Shown piece after piece: positions 1 through 4,618 of a stretch of DNA of 6,697 nucleotides (within the stretch, counting starts at the first letter, position 1; each line of letters opens with the position of its first letter). Origin of the DNA: Actinomycetes bacterium (GTDB taxonomy: Bacteria; Actinomycetota; Actinomycetes; Actinomycetales; Cellulomonadaceae); contig JAEWEJ010000019.1 of NCBI GenBank assembly GCA_023389455.1, positions 1 through 6,697 of the forward strand, in the 5' to 3' direction. Below the pieces are notes generated by a model that ran no database searches, was not told where the DNA came from, and saw only the letters and a list, made by a program, of their open reading frames with translations. Made by a program: the position numbers and the translations under genes.

Positions 1-30
1 GCCTCGCGCGTCCCCCCGCGCGCCGGCGTC

Positions 31-42
31 CGCACCGGTGCG
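31..42. other. 12-bp perfect palindrome upstream of the CBS gene
   Basis: CGCACCGGTGCG reads identically on both strands and lies about 95 bp before the CBS-domain gene. It could be an operator or simply a chance product of the extreme GC content. The rest of 1-137 shows no convincing gene; a second weak inverted repeat (GGCGG-TGCAC-CCGCC) lies around position 98-112. Regulatory function is inference only. Confidence 0.2.
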
Positions 43-137
43 CGGCCCCGTCCCGAGATGCGCGCGGCCCGGACGTCACCGACGGTGGTCCCCGGGCGGT
101 GCACCCGCCGCCCCCGACCCAGCAGAGGAGGACGCCC

Positions 138-554
138 ATGACCCGCACGGTCTCCGAGCTCATGACGCCGCACCCCACGGTCGTCGAGGTCAGCGACACG
201 CTCCACGCGGTCGCGCAGACCATGGCCACGCAGGACCTCGGCTCCCTCGTCGTCGCGCAGGACGGCACCGTCGTCGGCATCGTCACCGACCGCGACCTCG
301 TCGTGCGCGGGCTCGCCGAGGGCATCGGCCTGGACGCGCCGGTGGGCAGCCTCGCGACGGGCGACCCGCTGACGGTCGGGCCCGACGACGACCTCGCCGA
401 CGTCGTGCGCATCATGCGCGAGCAGGCGGTCCGGCGGGTGCCGGTGGTCGAGGGCGGCCAGGCCGTCGGGGTCCTGACCATCGGCGACCTCGCCGCGGAG
501 CTCGACCCCACGTCCGCGCTCGCCGACATCTCCGAGGCGCCCGCGAACGACTGA
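138..554 (+). CDS. Two-CBS-domain protein, Hrp1-like
   Basis: The product has 138 residues and consists almost entirely of a tandem CBS (Bateman) module: CBS1 about residues 7-60 and CBS2 about 71-125. Hallmarks are the ELMTPHPTVV opening, GIVTDRDL at 47-54, QAVRRVPVVE in CBS2 and GVLTIGDL at 111-118. No catalytic or membrane domain is fused to it. Stand-alone CBS pairs of this size in actinobacteria, such as mycobacterial hypoxic response protein 1, bind adenine nucleotides and are often part of dormancy or stress regulons; the ligand here cannot be told from sequence. The ATG at 138 was chosen because an AGAGGAGG Shine-Dalgarno sequence ends six bases before it. An in-frame ATG at 99 lacks this and would add only a low-complexity leader. 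The gene is followed by a strong hairpin, so it is probably transcribed on its own. The neighbouring SDR genes fit a stress or redox setting. Confidence 0.9.
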   Translation: MTRTVSELMTPHPTVVEVSDTLHAVAQTMATQDLGSLVVAQDGTVVGIVTDRDLVVRGLAEGIGLDAPVGSLATGDPLTVGPDDDLADVVRIMREQAVRRVPVVEGGQAVGVLTIGDLAAELDPTSALADISEAPAND

Positions 555-578
555 GGCGGCCGCGCGCGGCCCGTCGCC

Positions 579-615
579 CGACGGCGGCCACCCCACCCGG
601 GGGCGGCCGCCGTCG
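579..615 (+). terminator. GC-rich stem-loop, probable terminator of the CBS gene
   Basis: An 11-bp perfect inverted repeat (CGACGGCGGCC at 579-589, GGCCGCCGTCG at 605-615) encloses a 15-nt loop. The loop can add four more C-G pairs (591-594 with 600-603) after one mismatch. It starts 25 bp after the CBS stop codon. There is no U tract, as is common for actinobacterial hairpin terminators. A 14-bp palindrome (558-571) and a CGTCG/CGACG hairpin (572-583, which competes with the main stem) lie just upstream. Termination is inferred from position and stability. Confidence 0.55.
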
Positions 616-635
616 CGCTGCCCACGCCCGCCCGG

Positions 636-652
636 CCCACTCCACGAGTGGG
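636..652 (+). promoter_or_regulatory. 7-bp stem, 3-nt loop hairpin before the SDR gene
   Basis: CCCACTC (636-642) pairs perfectly with GAGTGGG (646-652) around a CAC loop, 54 bp upstream of the SDR start. As DNA it is a 17-bp inverted repeat of the size bound by dimeric repressors; as RNA it would be a compact leader hairpin. The sequence does not decide between operator, leader structure and second terminator element. Confidence 0.3.
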
Positions 653-706
653 TGCGACGTCCCCGCTCCAGATGCCGGTCCGCGTCGTCCCCACCACCAT
701 GGGCGC

Positions 707-1597
707 ATGGCTGACCAGACGACACCCCAGGACCCGACCACCCAGCATCCCGACCCCGAGACGCAGACGGCCGAGCAGATCGAGCACCCGGGGCGGACCG
801 GGGACATGCGCAAGGAGCCCGACCACGGCGAGGAGTCGTACCGCGGCTCCGGACGCCTGGAGGGGCGCCGCGCGCTGATCACCGGCGGCGACTCCGGCAT
901 CGGCCGTGCCGTGGCCATCGCGTTCGCCCGTGAGGGCGCCGACGTGGCCATCTCCTACCTCCCCGAGGAGGAGGAGGACGCCCGCCGCACGCTCGCGTGG
1001 ATCGAGAAGGCGGGCCGCCGAGGCCTGCTGCTGCCCGGCGACATCCGCGACGAGGTGCACGCCCGCTCGCTGCCGGAGCGCGTCGTCGAGGCGTTCGGCG
1101 GCCTGGACGTGCTCGTGAACAACGCGGCGTACCAGATGGCGCAGACCGGCGGCCTCGCGGACATCACCACCGAGCAGCTCGACCGCGTGCTCAAGACCAA
1201 CGTGTACGCCATGTTCTGGATCACGCAGGCGGCGCTCCCGCACCTGCCCAGCGGCGCGTCGATCATCAACACGTCGTCGATCCAGGCGTTCGACCCCAGC
1301 CCGCCGCTGCTCGACTACGCGTCGACCAAGGCCGCGATCTACAACTTCACCAAGGGCCTGGCGCAGCAGCTCGCCGAGGACGGCATCCGCGTCAACGCGG
1401 TGTGCCCGGGCCCCATCTGGACGCCGCTGATCCCCGCGACGATGAACGCCGAGAAGGTCGAGGACTTCGGCGCCGACACCCCGCTGGGCCGTGCCGGGCA
1501 GCCGGCCGAGCTCGCGCCCGCGTACGTGTTCCTCGCGTCGCAGGAGTCGTCGTACGTCACCGGCGACCGGATCCTGGTGACCGGCGGGCGCTCCTGA
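707..1597 (+). CDS. YghA/GSP39-type short-chain dehydrogenase/reductase
   Basis: The product has 296 residues and is a classical SDR oxidoreductase using NAD(P)(H). Visible elements in order: a hydrophilic N-terminal extension of about 50 residues with EHPGRTGDM and YRGSGRLEGR, typical of the YghA/general stress protein 39 subgroup; the cofactor motif TGGDSGIG at 59-66; NNAA at 138-141; N165; catalytic S191; Y204-x3-K208 in DYASTK; and CPGPIWTPL around 233-241. All catalytic residues are present, so the enzyme should be active. Family members reduce aldehydes or ketones in stress responses; the substrate here is unknown. ATG 707 is the only sensible start: the conserved family N-terminus follows and no in-frame start lies close upstream. 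However, no Shine-Dalgarno sequence precedes it, so translation may be leaderless or weak. Its TGA shares one base with the ATG of the next gene, implying one transcript and coupled translation. Confidence 0.92.
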   Translation: MADQTTPQDPTTQHPDPETQTAEQIEHPGRTGDMRKEPDHGEESYRGSGRLEGRRALITGGDSGIGRAVAIAFAREGADVAISYLPEEEEDARRTLAWIEKAGRRGLLLPGDIRDEVHARSLPERVVEAFGGLDVLVNNAAYQMAQTGGLADITTEQLDRVLKTNVYAMFWITQAALPHLPSGASIINTSSIQAFDPSPPLLDYASTKAAIYNFTKGLAQQLAEDGIRVNAVCPGPIWTPLIPATMNAEKVEDFGADTPLGRAGQPAELAPAYVFLASQESSYVTGDRILVTGGRS

Positions 1598-2250
1598 TGC
1601 GCGTCGTCGTCGTGGGCGGCCACGGCAAGGTGGCCCGGCTGCTGGCGCCGCTGCTGGTCGCGCGCGGCGACGTCGTCGTCCCGCTCGTGCGCAGCCCGGA
1701 GCACGCCGACGAGCTGGCGGCCCTGGGCACGCAGCCCGCGCTCCTGGACATCGAGTCCTCCGACGCGGACGACTTCGCCGCCGTCCTGGCCGGCGCCGAC
1801 GCCGTGGTCTTCGCGGCCGGCGCCGGCCCGGACGGCCGGGCGGACCGCAAGCGGACCGTCGACCTCGAGGGCTCGCTGAAGTCGCAGGAGGGTGCCCGCC
1901 GCGCCGGTGTCCGCCGGTTCGTGCAGGTGTCCGCGATCGGCGTCGACGAGCCGGTCGCCGACGACACGCAGGCCGTGTGGGCCGCGTACGTCACGGCCAA
2001 GCGCGACGCCGACGAGGCGCTGCGCGCCTCCGGGCTGGACTGGACGATCCTGCGGCCCGGCGCCCTGACCGACGCGCCCGGCACCGGACTGGTCCGGCTC
2101 GGCGAGAGCGTGCCGCGCGGTGAGGTCCCGCGGGCGGACGTCGCGGCGGTGCTCGCCGCCGTGCTGGCCGACGACGCGACGACCGGCCACCAGTGGGAGC
2201 TGGTGGGCGGCGACGTGCCGGTCGAGGACGCCGTGCGGGCCGCGACCTGA
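1597..2250 (+). CDS. Atypical SDR, NAD(P)-binding SDR_a5/YwnB-like protein
   Basis: The product has 217 residues and a Rossmann fold of the NmrA/SDR_a5 type. The N-terminus MRVVVVGGHGKVARLL carries the GGHGKVA dinucleotide loop at 7-13. Further signs are ADAVVFAAGAG at 67-77, the strand RRFVQVSAIG at 106-115, Y131-VTA-K135, and the LDWTILRPGALTD stretch (147-159) that is characteristic of this family. Members bind NAD(P) and act as reductases, epimerase-like enzymes or redox sensors; I cannot assign a substrate. Its length is normal for the family. The ATG overlaps the preceding SDR stop (TGATG), so the two are very probably co-transcribed and translationally coupled. The 3' end lies in copy 1 of a tandem repeat, whose unit supplies the final GCG ACC TGA. 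Confidence 0.88.
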   Translation: MRVVVVGGHGKVARLLAPLLVARGDVVVPLVRSPEHADELAALGTQPALLDIESSDADDFAAVLAGADAVVFAAGAGPDGRADRKRTVDLEGSLKSQEGARRAGVRRFVQVSAIGVDEPVADDTQAVWAAYVTAKRDADEALRASGLDWTILRPGALTDAPGTGLVRLGESVPRGEVPRADVAAVLAAVLADDATTGHQWELVGGDVPVEDAVRAAT

Positions 2251-2350
2251 GCCGCGCTCAGCCCGCAGTGCGCGCCGCGACCTGAGCCGCTCAGGGCGAA
2301 GTGCGCATGGCGACCTGAGCCGCGCTCAGCCCGCAGTGCGCTCCGCGACC
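2242..2350. repeat. Three tandem 33-35 bp units at a convergent gene junction
   Basis: Units lie at 2242-2276, 2277-2309 and 2310-2344, and the next six bases (2345-2350, GCGACC) restart the unit. Copies 1 and 3 are identical over 32 bases; copy 2 is diverged and two bases shorter. Each starts GCGACCTGAGCCG and carries a hairpin (CTGAGC-CGC-GCTCAG in copies 1 and 3, CCTGAG-CCG-CTCAGG in copy 2). The left gene stops in copy 1 and the right gene stops in copy 3, so coding ends are part of the repeat. Copy 2 keeps a six-pair stem despite its changes. Origin by tandem duplication of a single convergent junction is inference. Confidence 0.85.
2247..2329. terminator. Hairpin triplet, possible bidirectional terminator
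   Basis: Three short perfect stems (2247-2261, 2281-2295, 2315-2329), each of six base pairs with a three-base loop, sit exactly between converging genes and would form in RNA from either strand. There are no U tracts. Bidirectional termination is the simplest reading of their position, but each single stem is short. Confidence 0.4.
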
Positions 2351-2994
2351 AGCACGTGGTGCGGGTGCACGCGGCGGGCGTCGAGGCGGGTGGCCGTCAC
2401 GGTCAGCCCCGCCTCGCGCAACCAGCCGGCCATCACGTCCGGGGGCACGAAGGTGAAGGTCCGCGACCCCTCGGTGATGCGCAGGACGCGCACCGAGAGG
2501 GTCTCCTGCCAGCGGTTCCAGGTGGCCTTCCACGCCGGTGACGTGCCCATCTCCTTGACGAGCAGCCGGCCGCCGGGCGCCACCTGCGCGGCGGCCGCGG
2601 TCAGCAGCCGGCGCTGCGCGTCCGCCGGGAGCAGGTAGAGCACGTCGACGACCGCGACGGCCGACCACGGCCCGTCCGGCACGGCGCCGTCCGGCGCGAC
2701 GGTCAGCTCCAGGTTCGGCAGCCGCGCCGCCGCCCCGGCGCCCACGGCGACCTTCGCGGCGTCGATGTCGACGCCGACGACCTGCCGGGCCGGGCCCGAC
2801 ACCGCCGCGTACGCGCTGAACAACCCGTGCCCGCAGCCGATCTCCAGCACCGGCCCGGCCTCGGGCAGCAGGGCCACGAGGCGGCGGAACGGCGCGCTCC
2901 ACCACCGGACGTGCACGTGCGCGCGCTCCTGCCAGGGGGCGTCGCGGTACAGGGCGAGCGCCCGGCGTCCCGCGGCGTCGGGTCGTCGGGTCAT
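2326..2994 (-). CDS. Class I SAM-dependent methyltransferase
   Basis: The product has 222 residues. A Rossmann-like SAM-binding core starts with motif I VLEIGCGHG (49-57), followed by the acidic motif VGVDID (73-78), VVDVLYLLP (115-123) and the post-core APGGRLLVKEMG (139-150), as in the Methyltransf_11/25 groups. The N-terminal segment with RDAPWQERAHVHVRWW (17-32) may help bind the acceptor. It is probably cytoplasmic, with no signal peptide or membrane segment. Acceptor and methylated atom (O, N or C) cannot be predicted. The ATG overlaps the YdjC stop as ATGA, and a GGAGGG Shine-Dalgarno sequence (3006-3001) lies six bases upstream, so it can be translated well on its own. It is the last gene of the four-gene operon, which suggests that it modifies the sugar, the lipid carrier or the same final polymer. 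The stop codon lies inside repeat copy 3. Confidence 0.88.
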   Translation of the reverse strand: MTRRPDAAGRRALALYRDAPWQERAHVHVRWWSAPFRRLVALLPEAGPVLEIGCGHGLFSAYAAVSGPARQVVGVDIDAAKVAVGAGAAARLPNLELTVAPDGAVPDGPWSAVAVVDVLYLLPADAQRRLLTAAAAQVAPGGRLLVKEMGTSPAWKATWNRWQETLSVRVLRITEGSRTFTFVPPDVMAGWLREAGLTVTATRLDARRVHPHHVLVAERTAG

Positions 2995-3851
2995 GGCCGT
3001 CCCTCCGTGCTGGTGCTGCTGCGGTCCAGCCCACCGAACCCGGTGAGCTCGTACCCGCACGCGTCCACGTGCGCCCGCGTGCGGGGCGAGGTCAGGGCCG
3101 CCAGCTCGTCCGCCCAGCGGTAGTCCCAGGTGAAGCGCCCGGCGTCCGGGTCGTCGGCGACGCCGGGGTGCGTGTTGACCTCCAGCGTGCGGGCGCCGCG
3201 GGCCGCGGCGGACGTCAGCGTCGCCGCGAGCCGTGCCTCGTCCATCGCACCCGCCTCGTCGAGCCCGGCGTAGTCCTGCGTCGTCGTCAGGCCGGCGCGG
3301 TCCAGGCGGCGGCGCAGCGCCCCGCTCAGCACACCGACGCCCGCACCCGTCACCCCTCGGGCGCGGCTGCGCGGCAGCCGCACGGCGGGCACGCCCGCGC
3401 CGAGCGCGAGCTCGGTGACCACCTGCGCCACCACCGGCCACAGGTGGGTGTGCTGGTGGGTGTCCAGGTGGGTCACCGGCACGCCGACGCCCTGCACCCG
3501 CTCCAGCTGCGCCGTCAGCTCGCGGCGCACGTCGTCCGGGTCGATGCGCCCGGCCAGGCCCCGGGCGACGACGGTGCGGTAGCTCAGCGGGAACCTGCCG
3601 TCCCGGCCCACGAGCGTCGGGACCTCGCGCGCGGACAGCAGCGGCGGGTCCTCGCCGACGAGCGCCAGGTGGGCCCCCAGCTCGAGCGCGGGGTGGTCGC
3701 GCAGCACCCGGGCCGCGTCGTCGAACGCGGTGCCCACGGCCAGCAGCGAGGTCGCCGTGACGATGCCGTCGCGGTGCGCGCGCCGGACGGCCTCGTTGAC
3801 GCCCCGGGTCAGCCCCAGGTCGTCGGCCGTGACGACGAGGAGCCGCCTCAC
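2991..3851 (-). CDS. YdjC-family (ChbG/HpnK/NaxD-like) carbohydrate deacetylase
   Basis: The product has 286 residues and covers a full YdjC domain. Metal-site and catalytic signatures are all present: TADDLGL at 8-14 (D10, D11), ELGAHLAL at 57-64 (H61), the H-x-D-x-H-x-H cluster THLDTHQHTH at 127-136, and EVNTHPG at 224-230 (H228). Known members are metal-dependent N-deacetylases: ChbG acts on chitooligosaccharides, HpnK is hopanoid-associated, and NaxD acts on undecaprenyl-phosphate-GalNAc. No signal peptide is present, so it acts in the cytoplasm. Directly following a polyprenyl-phosphate glycosyltransferase, a NaxD-like role on a lipid-linked HexNAc is more likely than chitin-oligosaccharide use; this is inference from context. 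The start is a GTG overlapping the previous stop (GTGA). No clear Shine-Dalgarno sequence precedes it, so translation probably depends on coupling. It also overlaps the next gene by 4 nt. Confidence 0.9.
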   Translation of the reverse strand: MRRLLVVTADDLGLTRGVNEAVRRAHRDGIVTATSLLAVGTAFDDAARVLRDHPALELGAHLALVGEDPPLLSAREVPTLVGRDGRFPLSYRTVVARGLAGRIDPDDVRRELTAQLERVQGVGVPVTHLDTHQHTHLWPVVAQVVTELALGAGVPAVRLPRSRARGVTGAGVGVLSGALRRRLDRAGLTTTQDYAGLDEAGAMDEARLAATLTSAAARGARTLEVNTHPGVADDPDAGRFTWDYRWADELAALTSPRTRAHVDACGYELTGFGGLDRSSTSTEGRP

Positions 3852-4618
3852 GCGGGCGGCCCCGCCGGGCGGGAGGGCAGGGCGCGCAGCTCGCGGCGCA
3901 GGGACCACATCTCCCCGAGCATGGTGCGGATGACCCCGAGCGACGACAGCGTCGAGATGCCGCGCGTGCGCGGGAAGTAGTCCACGCCGATCTGCAGCAC
4001 CTGGAACCCGGCCTTCTGCGCCCGGACCAGCAGCTCGGCGTCGATGAACGACCCCTCGCTGCGCAGCGTCACGTGCTCCAGCACCTCGCGCCGGACGAGC
4101 TTGAAGGCGAAGTTCACGTCCCGCACCCGGGTGCCGAACATCGCGCGGACCAGCCCGTTGTAGAAGAAGGAGTAGACGGCGCGCCGTGGTCCCTCGCCCG
4201 TGCGGTCCAGGCGGTAGGCGCTGACGATGTCGACCTCGTAGGTCTGCAGGACCCGCAGGGCGCGGGCCAGCTCGCGCATCTCGAACGGCAGGTCGGCGTC
4301 CGTGTAGAGCACGACGTCGCCCTTGGCCGCGTCGAAGCCGGTGCGCATCGACCCGCCGAGCTTGCGGTTGACGGGGTGGTGCACGACCCGCACGTGCGGG
4401 TCCTCCGCCGCGAGCAGGTCCGCGATCTGCGGGGTGCGGTCCGTCGAGGCGTCGTCGACGACGATCACCTCGTAGTCGAGCACGTGGCCCTCCTCGACCA
4501 GCTCGCGACAGGCCACCGACGCTGCCGCGACGGCGCGCTCGATGTACTCCTCCTCGTTCCACATCGGGAAGAAGACGGAGATGCGGGACAACGGCCCCGG
4601 ACCGCGTGTGGACGTCAT
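3848..4618 (-). CDS. GT2 polyprenyl-phosphate glycosyltransferase (DPM1/PpgS-like)
   Basis: The product has 256 residues and is a single GT-A domain. Motifs in order: VFFPMWNEEEYI at 15-26, EVIVVDDASTD at 50-60, KLGGSMRTGFDAAKGD at 86-101, the metal-binding DxD in YTDADLPF (D107, D109), RDVNFAFKLVRR at 166-177, SFIDAELLVRAQKAGF around 190-205, and PRTRGISTLS at 216-225. These match the DPM1/DPG-synthase/PpgS group, which transfers a sugar from a nucleotide sugar to a polyprenyl phosphate at the inner membrane face. No C-terminal membrane helices are seen, unlike GtrB or ArnC, so it resembles the soluble or peripheral DPM1/PpgS type of about 240-260 residues. Donor sugar is not readable; the deacetylase downstream suggests a HexNAc. 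ATG overlaps the upstream stop as ATGA, with GAGGGG about ten bases before the start. Alternatives are mannose or glucose as donor. Confidence 0.9.
   Translation of the reverse strand: MTSTRGPGPLSRISVFFPMWNEEEYIERAVAAASVACRELVEEGHVLDYEVIVVDDASTDRTPQIADLLAAEDPHVRVVHHPVNRKLGGSMRTGFDAAKGDVVLYTDADLPFEMRELARALRVLQTYEVDIVSAYRLDRTGEGPRRAVYSFFYNGLVRAMFGTRVRDVNFAFKLVRREVLEHVTLRSEGSFIDAELLVRAQKAGFQVLQIGVDYFPRTRGISTLSSLGVIRTMLGEMWSLRRELRALPSRPAGPPA

Noticed and set aside
38..706. Upstream extension of the SDR frame, giving a 519-residue protein
   Set aside because: It crosses the CBS gene in another frame and consists of Arg/Pro/His-rich shadow sequence. Recognisable SDR-family sequence begins at 707.
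699..878. Alternative start ATG at 699 before the SDR gene
   Set aside because: It is in a different frame from the SDR and opens only a short Arg/Pro-rich shadow frame.
1339..2190. 283-codon - strand open frame opposite both SDR genes
   Set aside because: It is an antisense shadow of clear SDR genes with no recognisable motif.
2292..2309. Five-codon - strand micro-ORF (MRTSP) inside repeat copy 2
   Set aside because: It is a by-product of the repeat sequence: too short, and no ribosome binding site of its own.
2242..2344. CRISPR array
   Set aside because: The three units abut with no unique spacers and include gene ends, so this is a short tandem repeat and not an array.
3069..3980. 303-codon + strand open frame
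   Set aside because: It is antisense to the YdjC gene, with R/Q/G/V-rich composition typical of high-GC shadows and no domain.
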